A stretch of 64,000 nucleotides of DNA from Falsarthrobacter nasiphocae (GCF_031456275.1 NZ_JAVDUI010000001.1:124001-188000); one strand, 5' to 3'. Numbered from the stretch's first letter, positions 35,929-45,676 are shown. A program made the numbers and translations. Notes: generated by a model from the letters alone, not told the origin.

Positions 35929-37368
35929 ATGTTTTCCCAAGGATCCTCCCTGGACCGCTTCTTCCACATCTCCCAGCGAGGCTCCACAGTGGCCGACGAG
36001 GTCCGCGGCGGCCTCGCCACGTTCTTCGCCATGAGCTACATCGTCGTGCTCGCCCCGCTCATCTTGGGCACGGGCAAGGACAGCGCAGGCGTCGCCCTCG
36101 GCGTCCCGCAGGTTGCGGCCGTCACCGCGCTCGTCGCCGGTGTCATGACGATCATCATGGGCGTCTGGGCCAAGCATCCCTTCGCTCTCGCATCCGGCCT
36201 CGGCGTCAACGCCTTCGTCGCCGTCACGATCGCCAGCACGAAGGACCTCACATGGCCTGACGTGATGGGCCTCGTCGTCCTCGCCGGCATCACCATGATG
36301 ATCCTCGTCCTCTCGGGCTTCCGCACGGCTGTCTTCAACGCGGTCCCCGAGAGCCTCAAGACCGCCATCGTCGTAGGCATCGGCCTCTTCATCGCCCTCA
36401 TCGGCCTCGTCAACGCAGGCTTCGTCCGTCGCATCCCCGACGAGGCGGGCACCACGGTCCCGGTGGGCCTCGGCTTCGGCGGCGTGCTCATCGGCTGGCC
36501 CACGCTCACGTTCATCTTCGGCCTGCTGCTCACCATCGCCCTCGTCGTCCGCAAGACCAAGGGCGGCATCCTCATCGGCGTCGTCGTCACGACGATCTTC
36601 GGCGTCATTGTCGAGGCCCTCGCCCCGTCCGGCTCGTCCGTGAAGAACCCGGCCGGCTGGTCGCTCGTCGTCCCGGAGATCCCCTCCAAGGCCTTCGCGG
36701 TCCCCGACCTCTCGCTCATCGGCAACGTCGACGTCTTCGGCGCGTTCTCCCACATCGGCGCCATCTCCGCACTGCTGCTCAGCTTCTCCATCCTCCTCAG
36801 CATCTTCTTCGACGCCATGGGCACCATGGTCGGCGTCGCCTCGCAGGCCGGCCTCGTGGACGAGGACGGTCAGATCGAGAACGTCAATCGCGTCCTCCTC
36901 GTTGACGCTGCCGCGGCGGTTGTCGGCGGCGGGGCCTCGGCGTCGTCCAACCAGATCTTTGTGGAGTCCGCAGCCGGCGTCGGCGAAGGTGCACGCACGG
37001 GTTTCGCCTCGGTCATCACGGGCTCGCTCTTTCTGGTCGCCATGTTCTTCACGCCGCTGGTTTCCATCGTTCCGTTTGAAGCCGTTGCGCCAGCCCTCGT
37101 CGTCGTCGGATTCATGATGGTCTCTCAGGTGACCAAAATTGACTGGGAGGACATGGGGCTGGCGATTCCCGCGTTCGTCACGATCATCCTCATGCCGTTC
37201 ACCTACTCCATTGCCAACGGCCTGGGCACCGGATTCATCGCCTTTGTCTTCATCCGCACCATTCAGGGCCGCGCCCGCGAGATCCACCCGATCATGTGGG
37301 CCGTGGCGCTCGCGTTCGTCGTGTTCTTCGGGATCGGCCCGATCGAGCAGCTGCTCGGCCTGCGCTGA
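35929..37368 (+). CDS. NCS2-family purine permease (AzgA-like)
   Basis: A 479-residue, 14-helix nucleobase:cation symporter for adenine, guanine or hypoxanthine. Signatures are FFAMSYIVVLAPLIL, GLGVNAFVAVT, DAMGTMVGVASQAGL and the NQIFVESAAGVGEGARTG substrate-helix loop, all as in AzgA/PbuG. AAAGG lies 12 bases before the ATG. Single gene. Confidence 0.9.
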   Translation: MFSQGSSLDRFFHISQRGSTVADEVRGGLATFFAMSYIVVLAPLILGTGKDSAGVALGVPQVAAVTALVAGVMTIIMGVWAKHPFALASGLGVNAFVAVTIASTKDLTWPDVMGLVVLAGITMMILVLSGFRTAVFNAVPESLKTAIVVGIGLFIALIGLVNAGFVRRIPDEAGTTVPVGLGFGGVLIGWPTLTFIFGLLLTIALVVRKTKGGILIGVVVTTIFGVIVEALAPSGSSVKNPAGWSLVVPEIPSKAFAVPDLSLIGNVDVFGAFSHIGAISALLLSFSILLSIFFDAMGTMVGVASQAGLVDEDGQIENVNRVLLVDAAAAVVGGGASASSNQIFVESAAGVGEGARTGFASVITGSLFLVAMFFTPLVSIVPFEAVAPALVVVGFMMVSQVTKIDWEDMGLAIPAFVTIILMPFTYSIANGLGTGFIAFVFIRTIQGRAREIHPIMWAVALAFVVFFGIGPIEQLLGLR

Positions 37369-37382
37369 CGCACCTGCGGGGA

Positions 37383-37388
37383 TAGGCT
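37383..37388 (+). promoter_or_regulatory. Leaderless -10 box of the DUF2332 gene
   Basis: TAGGCT, then six bases, then ATG 37395. Confidence 0.5.
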
Positions 37389-37394
37389 CCTCGC

Positions 37395-38624
37395 ATGGAC
37401 ACTGATTTCCGGAGCGTCGCGAACTCGTATCGCAGATTTGCGTCTCGAGAGACGGCGCAGACGCCCGTCTATCGCGAATGGTCCGAGGCGGTCGCGTCCG
37501 ATTCGCGCGCGCGGGAACTCATCAGCTCCCTTCCGGAGCCTAAACGTCAGCCCAATCTCGTTTTCGCAGCGGCTCGCCTCCATTCAGGAGAGGCCGACGA
37601 CGGCGGCTGGCGCCTCGATTCCGCCACCGGCGACGAATTCACCGCGTATCTGAACGAGCATTGGCTCGCCATCGCCGAGACGGCACGCACCCGCGCCACT
37701 CAGACCAATGAGCCGGGGCGCTGCGCCGTCCACCTGACCGAGCTGGCGTCCGTCACGGGCCCGGTGGCGCTGATCGAGGTGGGCCACTCGGCGGGCCTGA
37801 CGCTCATCCCGGACCTGTACGACGTCGAGTACGCGGAGACAGCCGGCCCCGACGTGGGCCGCGCCGACTCCAGGCAGCCCGGCTCACACCAGCCCGACGC
37901 CGCGCGTCCGGGGATCTCGCTGCCCGTTACGACTCAGTCGCCTCCCATCCGGCTCCTCACGTCAGTCGAGGGTCAATCCCCCGTCACGCTGACCTGTCGG
38001 TTGGACGGGATCCCGGCGCCAGAGCGCATGCCAGAGATTGCGTGGCGAGGCGGTGTGGACCTCAACCCACTGACGCTCGACCCCGCCTCCCCTGAGGGTG
38101 CCGAGGCACTCCGATGGATGAAGGCGCTCGTCTGGCCGGGGCATGAGGAGCGGGCGGCCCGGTTGGCGGATGCGGCGCGGATCGTGACGGGGGCCCAGTC
38201 CGCCGGGCCATGGGTCTCGCTCCGCGGCGACCTCTCGGAGCGGCTGCCGGAACTCATCGAGCGCGCCCGGGCTGACTCCCCTGGCGCGCACGTCGTCGTC
38301 ATCCATACGGCCGTCGTCGCGTACCTGCCGGAGCCGGCAAGGTTCGAGGCGCTGATGACGCGGTTGCAGGCAGAGTCCGACGCTGCCGGGCAGCAGCTGA
38401 CCTGGCTCAGCTGCGAGGGCCCCGGCGTCCTTCCCGGCATCGCCGCCCAGCTGGCCCCCGGCTCGGTGGAGCCGGGCGAGTTCGTGCTGGCCCGGGACGG
38501 TGTGCCCGTAGCCGCCGTGCACCCCTGGGGCACATCCGCGCGGCGGCTGCCCGTCAAACCGCGTCAAGATTCGATGAACCACGCCTGGATCGAAGCCGGT
38601 TCTCGCGGGTCAAACCCCTTGTAG
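37395..38624 (+). CDS. DUF2332 family protein
   Basis: A 409-residue protein. The N-terminal half carries the DUF2332 motifs SPxYRxW-like TPVYREWSEAVA, LPEPKRQPNLVFAAARLHSG, RATQTNEPGRCAVHL and ALIEVGHSAGLTLIPDLYD. The middle holds a DLNPLTLDPASPEGAEALRWMKALVWPGHEER segment typical of the family. Function is unknown; actinobacteria often carry several copies. It is predicted leaderless (TAGGCT six bases before the ATG). Confidence 0.85.
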   Translation: MDTDFRSVANSYRRFASRETAQTPVYREWSEAVASDSRARELISSLPEPKRQPNLVFAAARLHSGEADDGGWRLDSATGDEFTAYLNEHWLAIAETARTRATQTNEPGRCAVHLTELASVTGPVALIEVGHSAGLTLIPDLYDVEYAETAGPDVGRADSRQPGSHQPDAARPGISLPVTTQSPPIRLLTSVEGQSPVTLTCRLDGIPAPERMPEIAWRGGVDLNPLTLDPASPEGAEALRWMKALVWPGHEERAARLADAARIVTGAQSAGPWVSLRGDLSERLPELIERARADSPGAHVVVIHTAVVAYLPEPARFEALMTRLQAESDAAGQQLTWLSCEGPGVLPGIAAQLAPGSVEPGEFVLARDGVPVAAVHPWGTSARRLPVKPRQDSMNHAWIEAGSRGSNPL

Positions 38625-38687
38625 CTGACGGCGTCCGGTTGAAGGTGCCGCGAATCGGCAAAGGAGGCACCGCACCCCCATACACAG

Positions 38688-38726
38688 CACGAGGCCCTCC
38701 CTGCCATCGGCGGAGAGGGCCTCGTG
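38688..38726. terminator. Terminator between DUF2332 and rpsA
   Basis: A 12-bp inverted repeat, CACGAGGCCCTC (38688-38699) with GAGGGCCTCGTG (38715-38726), 31 bases past the rpsA stop. The genes converge here, so it may serve both. Confidence 0.75.
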
Positions 38727-38756
38727 TGTCGCTGGCCTAGCGGTCAGCGGGTGGGA

Positions 38757-40214
38757 CTAGTTGCCCGTGAGCTTCTCGCGGAGAGCCGCGAGAGCCTCGT
38801 CGGAAGCGAGCGTACCGGCATCGGCGGCCGGAGCCTCCGAGGAGTAGCTCGTCGCGGAGGAGACCTCGGCGCCAGCGGCGGCCTCGGCGTCGTCTGCGAG
38901 GTGCTGAGCAACCTGCTTCTTGTGGGCTTCCCAGCGGTTCTGAGCCTCGGCGTACTGGGCCTCCCAGGCCGCGCGCTGCTGCTCGTAGCCCTCAAGCCAC
39001 TCGTTGGACTCCGGATCGAAGCCCTCCGGGTACTTGTAGTTGCCCTCTTCGTCGTACTCTGCGGCCATGCCGTAGAGCGCCGGGTCGAACTCGGTGCCCT
39101 CGGGGTCAACGCCCTCGTTCGCCTGCTTCAGCGAGAGGGAGATGCGGCGGCGCTCGAGGTCGATGTCGATGACCTTGACGAAGAGCTCGTCGCCAACGGA
39201 GACGACCTGCTCGGCCAGCTCAACGTGACGCACAGCGAGCTCGGAGATGTGCACGAGGCCCTCGATGCCGTCCTCGACGCGAACGAACGCGCCGAACGGA
39301 ACGAGCTTCGTGACCTTGCCCGGCACAACCTGCCCGAGGGCGTGCGTGCGAGCGAACATCTGCCACGGGTCTTCCTGCGTGGCCTTGAGGGACAGGGACA
39401 CGCGCTCGCGGTCCATGTCGACCTCGAGGACCTCGACGGTGACTTCCTGGCCGACCTCGACAACCTCGGACGGGTGGTCGATGTGCTTCCAGGAGAGCTC
39501 GGAGACGTGGACGAGGCCGTCGACGCCGCCGAGGTCCACGAACGCACCGAAGTTGACGATCGAGGAGACGACGCCCGGGCGGACCTGGCCCTTCTCGAGC
39601 TTGTTGAGGAAGCTGGAGCGAACCTCGGACTGCGTCTGCTCGAGCCATGCACGGCGGGAGAGGACGACATTGTTGCGGTTCTTGTCGAGCTCGATGATCT
39701 TCGCTTCGATCTTCTGGCCGATGTACGGCGCGAGATCGCGAACGCGACGCATCTCAACGAGCGAGGCGGGGAGGAAGCCGCGGAGGCCGATGTCGAGGAT
39801 GAGACCACCCTTGACGACCTCGATGACGGTGCCCTCGACGACGCCGTCCTCTTCCTTGACCTTCTCGATGTCGCCCCAGGCGCGCTCGTACTGAGCACGC
39901 TTCTTGGAGAGAATCAGACGGCCTTCCTTGTCCTCCTTGGTGAGGACGAGGGCCTCGACCTGGTCACCAACGGCGACGACTTCGCCGGGGTCCACGTCGT
40001 GCTTGATGGACAGCTCGCGAGACGGGATGACGCCTTCCGTCTTGTATCCGATGTCGAGGAGAACCTCGTCACGGTCGACCTTGACGACGGTTCCTTCGAC
40101 GAGGTCTCCATCGTTGAAGTACTTGATGGTGGCGTCAACGGCGGCGAGGAAGGCTTCTTCGTTGCCGATGTCGTTGATCGCGACCTGGGGCGTCGTGCTG
40201 GAGGTGGTGGTCAT
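38757..40214 (-). CDS. rpsA: 30S ribosomal protein S1
   Basis: A 485-residue S1 with four S1/OB domains at about 35-105, 125-190, 205-280 and 290-365. Each shows the GTV...GGLILDIGLRGFLP or GVVSSIVNFGAFVDLGGVDGLVHVSELS pattern that binds mRNA. An acidic, alanine-rich tail of about 110 residues follows, as in other actinobacteria. Start ATG 40214 with GGAG 9 bases upstream. The 237-base gap to the next gene holds the promoter region and a short hairpin AGCAC-TTTT-GTGCT (near 40310-40325, minus strand). Usually coaE follows rpsA; here it does not. Confidence 0.97.
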   Translation of the reverse strand: MTTTSSTTPQVAINDIGNEEAFLAAVDATIKYFNDGDLVEGTVVKVDRDEVLLDIGYKTEGVIPSRELSIKHDVDPGEVVAVGDQVEALVLTKEDKEGRLILSKKRAQYERAWGDIEKVKEEDGVVEGTVIEVVKGGLILDIGLRGFLPASLVEMRRVRDLAPYIGQKIEAKIIELDKNRNNVVLSRRAWLEQTQSEVRSSFLNKLEKGQVRPGVVSSIVNFGAFVDLGGVDGLVHVSELSWKHIDHPSEVVEVGQEVTVEVLEVDMDRERVSLSLKATQEDPWQMFARTHALGQVVPGKVTKLVPFGAFVRVEDGIEGLVHISELAVRHVELAEQVVSVGDELFVKVIDIDLERRRISLSLKQANEGVDPEGTEFDPALYGMAAEYDEEGNYKYPEGFDPESNEWLEGYEQQRAAWEAQYAEAQNRWEAHKKQVAQHLADDAEAAAGAEVSSATSYSSEAPAADAGTLASDEALAALREKLTGN

Positions 40215-40382
40215 GTAGTAGGGGCTCCGTCGTGGATAGTGTCTCGGTACCTGACCCCGCGCTCGGCACACAGGTCCGTGGAACAGCGCAAGGCAGGCAG
40301 TTGATGAATTGAGCACAAAAGTGCTTCTTCAGCATACTCCGGCTGACCGGTGAATACCAGTCCCAGTGCGCACCGTGTCCCG

Positions 40383-40422
40383 GGCGTCGTCGTCATCCGC
40401 TGAAGGAGAGGACGACGACGCC
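40383..40422 (-). terminator. Hairpin after the Eis-like gene
   Basis: A 12-bp inverted repeat GGCGTCGTCGTC (40383-40394) with GACGACGACGCC (40411-40422), 30 bases past the stop. No T-run. Confidence 0.6.
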
Positions 40423-40451
40423 TGGCCGCCGCCCTCTCCCCCGCCGGAACG

Positions 40452-41786
40452 CTAGAACCCGATGAGGCACTGCACCGGTGTCGCGAAGCGCAACAAGCGC
40501 GTCAGGTCGGCGATGTCCGCATCGGTGCCGCTGCACAGCGCCACGTCCGCGAGCTCCCGCACGCTCACGCGGCCCGCCACGACCTCGGTGAGGGTCGTGA
40601 CGTCGATGACGCAGCCCTCGCCCGAGCCCGAGCCGGCCTCCACCCGCGTCAGCGTGCCCTGACCGTCCCGCACGGTGAGCTCGTACGTGCCGGAGACGAT
40701 CTCCTGGCGGTCAGTCACCGTGAAGCGGGCCTCGCCGTCGCACAGATACGGAAGGCGGGAGAAGACCGCCGGAAGATCAAGGAGGCGCCACCACACGAAG
40801 TCGAGGCGCCCGCGGACCTGGACGCTGCGCGGGTTGTCGAAGAAGCTGCGCGTGTAGACGCTGCGGTTGTCGTGGGAGATGACGTCCACGAGGTCCATGG
40901 CCACGAAGTGCCGCCACATCTCGCGCTCGGCGAGCGGCGTGGCGCCGACCAGTTCGAAGACCTCGAGGCGGTACGGGCGGTCCACCTCTTCCCAGCCGCC
41001 GTGGCTGTACGTGGCGCAGCCGTCGATCTCGCCGTTCTCGTTGAGGTGCACCAGGGCGCGGCGCTTGCCCATGGCGCCCTTGAGTCCCTCGTGGTCCTCG
41101 CCCGTGAACGTGCCGATGACATAGTCCTTCTGCCACAGGGACCCGTAGGAGCTTTCGTGGCGCTGGCGGGCCACCTTCGGCGCGAAGTCCTTGACGCGCT
41201 CGATGGGGATGTAGCGGATCTCGCCCGTGCGCTCGCCGCGGATGCGGGCGTCCGAGGTCTGGATCTCGAGCTTCTCCCAGAAGCTCGTCGGCGCGAACCC
41301 GAAGCGCCCGTAGATGGCGCCCTCGCTCACCGTGAGGCTCGCGACCGGGCACGTGGCGCTGACGCGCTTGAGGTGCTCGGTCATGATCGTCGAGAGGATG
41401 CCGCGGCGGCGGTGCGTCGGGTTGACGGTCACGCCCGTGATCATGTCGCACGGCACGGACCCGCCCTCGCGGCCGGAGAGGTTGAGCTCGCCCATGAAGG
41501 ACTCGAACGTCGCCACGGGGAACGCGGCGCCGAAGTCCGGGTCGTCGCCGAGCGAGTCGTCGTAGACCACCGTGCCCACGGAGCCCTTGCTCACGAGGCG
41601 CTGCGCCCGGTAGGCGAGGTTCTCCGTCGTCGGCTCGGCCTCGTGGAAGCCCTGGCGCACGGCCCGGATCCAGTTGCGGGTGGCCTCGTCGGGACCGCGG
41701 CCGGGCTCGCTCAGGCCCGCCTCGACCCGGCTGACGGTCAGCGGGGCCAGGCGCTCGTACGGGAGGTCTCGGGAAGTCTCAGTCAT
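40452..41786 (-). CDS. Eis-family GNAT N-acetyltransferase
   Basis: A 444-residue three-domain protein of the Eis type. The first GNAT domain carries the acetyl-CoA loop TGVTVNPTHRRRGILSTIM (about 116-134). A second, tandem GNAT fold and an SCP2-like sterol-carrier domain (from about 340) follow. The chain ends with a free carboxyl after LIGF, which acts as a general acid in Eis enzymes. Mycobacterial Eis acetylates aminoglycosides at several amines and host/peptide lysines; whether this homologue does so cannot be told. It precedes rpsA. Confidence 0.85.
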   Translation of the reverse strand: MTETSRDLPYERLAPLTVSRVEAGLSEPGRGPDEATRNWIRAVRQGFHEAEPTTENLAYRAQRLVSKGSVGTVVYDDSLGDDPDFGAAFPVATFESFMGELNLSGREGGSVPCDMITGVTVNPTHRRRGILSTIMTEHLKRVSATCPVASLTVSEGAIYGRFGFAPTSFWEKLEIQTSDARIRGERTGEIRYIPIERVKDFAPKVARQRHESSYGSLWQKDYVIGTFTGEDHEGLKGAMGKRRALVHLNENGEIDGCATYSHGGWEEVDRPYRLEVFELVGATPLAEREMWRHFVAMDLVDVISHDNRSVYTRSFFDNPRSVQVRGRLDFVWWRLLDLPAVFSRLPYLCDGEARFTVTDRQEIVSGTYELTVRDGQGTLTRVEAGSGSGEGCVIDVTTLTEVVAGRVSVRELADVALCSGTDADIADLTRLLRFATPVQCLIGF

Positions 41787-41835
41787 GGGTCACTTTCGTA
41801 GATTCTTGCCTGCGTGCGGGGAACGGTCAGTGCAG

Positions 41836-44553
41836 CTAGTGCGCGGCCTCGTTCCAGTCCCGGCCGAAGCCGACGTTGACGTCGAGGGGCACGGACAGCT
41901 CGGCGGCGCGCCCCATCTCCTCGCGGAGGATGCGCTCCACGGCCTCGCGCTCGCCGGCGGCCACTTCCACGACGAGTTCGTCATGTACCTGAAGCAGCAT
42001 GCGGGACTCAAGCCCCTCGGACTCGATCCGGGCCTGCACGTCGAGCATCGCCTTCTTGATGATGTCGGCGGCCGTGCCCTGGATGGGCGAGTTGAGGGCG
42101 ATCCTCTCCGCGTTCTCGCGCACCTGGCGGTTGCTGCTCGTCAGATCCGGCAGGTAGCGCCGGCGCCCGCCGATCGTCGTCGTGTACCCGTCCTTCTTCG
42201 CCTGCTCGACGACGCCGCGCAGGTAGTCCCGCACGCCGCCGAAGCGGTCGAAGTAGCTCTTCATGAGGCGCCGTGCCTCGTCCACGGAGATCTTGAGCTG
42301 CTTGGACAGGCCGAACGAGCTGAGGCCGTAGGCGAGCCCGTAGGACATCGCCTTGACCTTGGACCGCATGGCGGGGGTGACCTCGGCGGGCTCGACGTCG
42401 AACACCTGGGAGCCCACGAAGTTGTGGAGGTCCTCGCCGGAGCGGAACGCCTCGATGAGCGCCTCGTCCCCGGAGAGGTGCGCCATGATGCGCATCTCGA
42501 TCTGCGAGTAGTCCGCGGTCATGAGGCCCTCGAACGCCGGGTCCGCCACGAACACGCTGCGCAGCAGGCGCCCCTCCGCGGTGCGCACCGGGATGTTCTG
42601 GAGGTTGGGCCCGGTCGAGGACAGTCGCCCCGTGGCCGCGGCCGTCTGCGCGTAGGTCGTGTGAACGCGCGAGGCCGCCGTCACGGACTCCTTGAGGAGG
42701 GTGACGAACTGCCCCAGCTTCGTGAACTCGCGGTACTGCAGGAGCCGGCCCATGAACTCGAACTCGGAGGACTCCGGCTCGAGCTTCGTCATGAGCTCAC
42801 TGAGCGACTCGGCGTCGGTCGTGTACCCCGAGGCGATCTTCCGCGTCTTCGGCAGCGCAAGCTTCTCGAAGAGGACCTCCTGCAGCTGCTTCGGCGAGGA
42901 CAGGTTGACGGTCTCCCCCACGATCGCCCCGGCCCGTGCCTTCGCGTCCTCGACCCGGGCGGAGAAGTCCGCCTCGAGCTCGTCGAGCCGCTGGAGGTCC
43001 ACGGCGATCCCGGTCCGCTCCATCTGCAGCAGGACGCGGGACAGCGGGACCTCGAGGGTGTTGACGATCCCCGCCGCCCACGCGTGCTCGTCGAGGCGTC
43101 CCGTGAGCTCGGCGGCCACGGGGTGCAGCAGCCACGCGATCCGTGAGAGGCGCTCCAGCGACGGCGCCGCATTGGCCTCGGCCTCCTCGGCGCTCTCCTT
43201 CTTCAGGGCCGCGGCCGTGGGCTTCTTCGGCTTGTCCCCGGGATCCTGGTCCGTCAGGTCCGCCACGAGCAGCTCGGGCGTGTAGCCCTTGGCGCCGGGG
43301 CGGAGCACGAACGCCTCCAGTCCCAGGTCCCGCGGGCCCTCCGGAAGGGCGTAGCCCAGCGCCTCGAGCCGGCGGGTCAGCCCCTTGACGTCAGTCGCCA
43401 GGATGTCGGCCGCTCGCTCGCGGAGGACATCCGCCACGGCCGTCGTCGTCGGCTCATCCAGGCGCGAGAGCACCACGGTTCCGCGGGAGGTCTCGGTGGC
43501 GAGGCTGAGAACCTCGCCGAGGCGCGGGTCCTCGTCCAGCGTCAGCGCCACCGGGGTTCCCTCCTCCCCCACCAGCGCGGCCAGGTCCTCGGCGGAGCGG
43601 ACGACGACGGCGGCTGGCGCCTCAAGGACCACTGCCTCCTCCCGGGGGGCGAGCCCGGTGCGGACGCGCTCGCGGAGCGTCTTGAACTCGAGCTCGTCGA
43701 AGAGCTCGTCGACGGCGTCGAAATCGGGCTCGGCGCGGCGCATCTCGTCGATCGTCGTGGGGAGCGTCATGTCGCGGGTCAGGCCGTTGAGGCGGTAGTT
43801 GCGCTTGACGTCGTCGAGGGCCGCGCGGAGGTTCTCGCCGGCCTTGCCCTTGATCTCGTCGGCGTGCTCGATGATCCCCTCGACCGAGCCGAACTCGGCA
43901 ATCCACTTCGCTGCCGTCTTGGGGCCCACCTTCGGGACGCCAGGCAGGTTGTCCGCGGTCTCACCCACGAGGGCGGCGAGGTCGCGGTAGCGCTCGGGGC
44001 GCACACCGTACTTGGCCTCGATGTCCGCGGCGGTCATGGGGGGAATGTCGGAGATGCCCTTCTTGGGGTACAGGACGCTGACCTTCTCGGTGATGAGCTG
44101 GAACGCGTCCCGGTCCCCCGAGACCACGACGACGTCCGCGCCCTGCGCCTCGCCCTGCGTCGCGACGGTGGCGATGATGTCGTCCGCCTCGAAGCCCTCC
44201 ACCGTGATCCACGCGATGTTCAGGGCGTCAAGGACGCGCTGAATGAGGCCGATCTGCCCCGAGAACTCCTCCGGTGTCTTCGCCCGCCCGCCCTTGTACT
44301 CGGCGTACTCCTCGCTGCGGAACGTGGGGCCGGAGAGGTCGAAGGCGACGACGACGTGCGTTGGCTCATGCTGGCGGATCATCGTCAGGAGCATCGACGT
44401 GAAGCCGTGCACGGCGTTGGTGTGCTGGCCCTCTCCATTGACGAACGACTCGACCGGCAGGGCGTAGAACGCTCGGAACGCCATCGAGTGCCCGTCGATG
44501 ACGAGGACCTTCGACGCAGGGGTCAGGGACTCGAATTGTTCACAGGTGCTCAC
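41836..44553 (-). CDS. polA: DNA polymerase I
   Basis: A 905-residue PolA. The N-terminal 5'-nuclease domain (1-290) keeps its acidic metal residues (DGHSMAFRAFYALP, FEADDIIAT, VSGDRDAFQL). The middle 3'-5' exonuclease-like domain lacks the acidic residues for proofreading, as in other actinobacteria. The polymerase domain has motif A DYSQIEMR, the O-helix RSKVKAMSYGLAYG and motif C VHDE. The start GTG 44553 lies exactly seven bases after TAGGCT, so the mRNA is predicted leaderless. It is back to back with a thioesterase gene only 12 bases away. Confidence 0.97.
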   Translation of the reverse strand: MSTCEQFESLTPASKVLVIDGHSMAFRAFYALPVESFVNGEGQHTNAVHGFTSMLLTMIRQHEPTHVVVAFDLSGPTFRSEEYAEYKGGRAKTPEEFSGQIGLIQRVLDALNIAWITVEGFEADDIIATVATQGEAQGADVVVVSGDRDAFQLITEKVSVLYPKKGISDIPPMTAADIEAKYGVRPERYRDLAALVGETADNLPGVPKVGPKTAAKWIAEFGSVEGIIEHADEIKGKAGENLRAALDDVKRNYRLNGLTRDMTLPTTIDEMRRAEPDFDAVDELFDELEFKTLRERVRTGLAPREEAVVLEAPAAVVVRSAEDLAALVGEEGTPVALTLDEDPRLGEVLSLATETSRGTVVLSRLDEPTTTAVADVLRERAADILATDVKGLTRRLEALGYALPEGPRDLGLEAFVLRPGAKGYTPELLVADLTDQDPGDKPKKPTAAALKKESAEEAEANAAPSLERLSRIAWLLHPVAAELTGRLDEHAWAAGIVNTLEVPLSRVLLQMERTGIAVDLQRLDELEADFSARVEDAKARAGAIVGETVNLSSPKQLQEVLFEKLALPKTRKIASGYTTDAESLSELMTKLEPESSEFEFMGRLLQYREFTKLGQFVTLLKESVTAASRVHTTYAQTAAATGRLSSTGPNLQNIPVRTAEGRLLRSVFVADPAFEGLMTADYSQIEMRIMAHLSGDEALIEAFRSGEDLHNFVGSQVFDVEPAEVTPAMRSKVKAMSYGLAYGLSSFGLSKQLKISVDEARRLMKSYFDRFGGVRDYLRGVVEQAKKDGYTTTIGGRRRYLPDLTSSNRQVRENAERIALNSPIQGTAADIIKKAMLDVQARIESEGLESRMLLQVHDELVVEVAAGEREAVERILREEMGRAAELSVPLDVNVGFGRDWNEAAH

Positions 44554-44560
44554 ACGTGCA

Positions 44561-44566
44561 AGCCTA
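44561..44566 (-). promoter_or_regulatory. Leaderless -10 box of polA
   Basis: TAGGCT on the minus strand, seven bases before GTG 44553. It touches the first base of the divergent thioesterase start codon. Confidence 0.5.
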
Positions 44567-45087
44567 TGCCCATGACCACCCGGCCTTCATCCCCGTCCCA
44601 CAGCTCCTACTTCCCCGAGGAGGGCGCCTACGCCGACGAGCTCACGGCAGAGCGGCGAGCCCACCTCACCGAGATCGGGGTGCCCGACGAGCTCCACGAG
44701 ATGCTCAAACACTGGGGTGTGGGGCCGCTCGCCGTCAAGATGGGCATCCGATTCACGGAGTTCGCGCCCGAGCGCCTCGTGGCCACGATGCCGGTCGAGG
44801 GCAATCAGCAGGTGACGGGGCTCATTCACGGCGGCGCGCATGTCGTCCTCGCGGAGACGCTCGGCTCCTTCGGGGCCGCGTTGCATGCGTGGCCGACGGG
44901 GACGGCCGTCGGCGTCGACATCAACGCCACCCACCACCGGGGCGCGCGAGAAGGCCTGGTGACCGGAACGGCCACCGCCATCCACCTGGGGCGGCGGATG
45001 GTCACGCACGAGATCGTCATGACCGATGAGCAGGGGCGCCGCCTGTCCACCGCGAGGATCACGAACGCGATCATCCCGCTGCCGTAG
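44566..45087 (+). CDS. PaaI-type hotdog thioesterase
   Basis: A 173-residue single-hotdog protein. The segment LIHGGAHVVLAETLGSFGA (about 85-103) is the catalytic HGG(A/V)...E/D helix of PaaI/YbgC-like acyl-CoA thioesterases, and VGVDINATHHRGAREG is the substrate strand. ATG 44566 or the second ATG at 44572 may be used; neither has a good ribosome site. Substrate unknown. Its promoter must lie inside the 5' end of polA. Confidence 0.82.
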   Translation: MPMTTRPSSPSHSSYFPEEGAYADELTAERRAHLTEIGVPDELHEMLKHWGVGPLAVKMGIRFTEFAPERLVATMPVEGNQQVTGLIHGGAHVVLAETLGSFGAALHAWPTGTAVGVDINATHHRGAREGLVTGTATAIHLGRRMVTHEIVMTDEQGRRLSTARITNAIIPLP

Positions 45088-45171
45088 CGGGCCGTCGGCA
45101 CAGGCCGAGCGAACCCCGGGAGGGTCTGCGGCCAGCCTCACTCGACGCGGGGGCTGGCTCGCGCGTCGGCG

Positions 45172-45633
45172 TCAGCGATTCGGGTAGACGCACGTGGCGA
45201 GGCCCTGCCCGCCGCTGCCTGACGCCGAGACCTTGAGCTCATCGTTGACGTAGATCTTGCACGTGACCGCTGCCTCGGGATCGCCGAAATCGCCGGTGAC
45301 CTTCATCATGATGACCTCGCCGTTGCGCTGGAATGACTCGCTCCATCTCGAGGTGAAGTCATGGGAGCTGCTGCTCGCGCCCAGGGTCCAGGTGACGTGT
45401 CCGCCGCCGCGAGACGTGGCCTCAAGACGGATTGTCTCCTGGACGGCACCCGCGTCTGACGCGTGCGCCCGCCCCTTGGCGATGTTGCCCGTGACGAGCA
45501 TGGCGCCCACGAGGAGGAGCACTGCCAGCGCGGCAGCCGCACCCCACTTGAGGGCGGAGGTCCCGCGGCGGCCGGCGGCGGGCGGCCCGGCAGGTGAAGG
45601 TTGTTCGCCCGTGGGCGGCTGAGAGTGCGACAT
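45172..45633 (-). CDS. MmpS-like membrane-anchored protein
   Basis: A 153-residue protein with a Pro-rich cytoplasmic start (MSHSQPPTGEQPSP), one membrane helix (about 32-50, AAALAVLLLVGAMLVTG) and an extracytoplasmic beta domain. Its VTWTLGAS, WSESFQRNGEVIMMKV and AVTCKIYVNDEL strands with two cysteines (TCK...ATC) resemble the MmpS family of accessory proteins. No MmpL partner is nearby, so the assignment is by fold pattern only. An ATAGGCCTAT palindrome lies 44 bases upstream. Confidence 0.6.
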   Translation of the reverse strand: MSHSQPPTGEQPSPAGPPAAGRRGTSALKWGAAAALAVLLLVGAMLVTGNIAKGRAHASDAGAVQETIRLEATSRGGGHVTWTLGASSSSHDFTSRWSESFQRNGEVIMMKVTGDFGDPEAAVTCKIYVNDELKVSASGSGGQGLATCVYPNR

Positions 45634-45676
45634 GGGGGGCCAGCCTTATGTCGAATTAAATGTGATGTGCATCATC

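Noticed and set aside
35424-38680. GGCACCGCACCCCC occurring near 35.4 and 38.7 kb, as a possible dispersed repeat
   Set aside because: Fourteen identical bases in 64 kb of GC-rich DNA can occur by chance, and the flanks differ.
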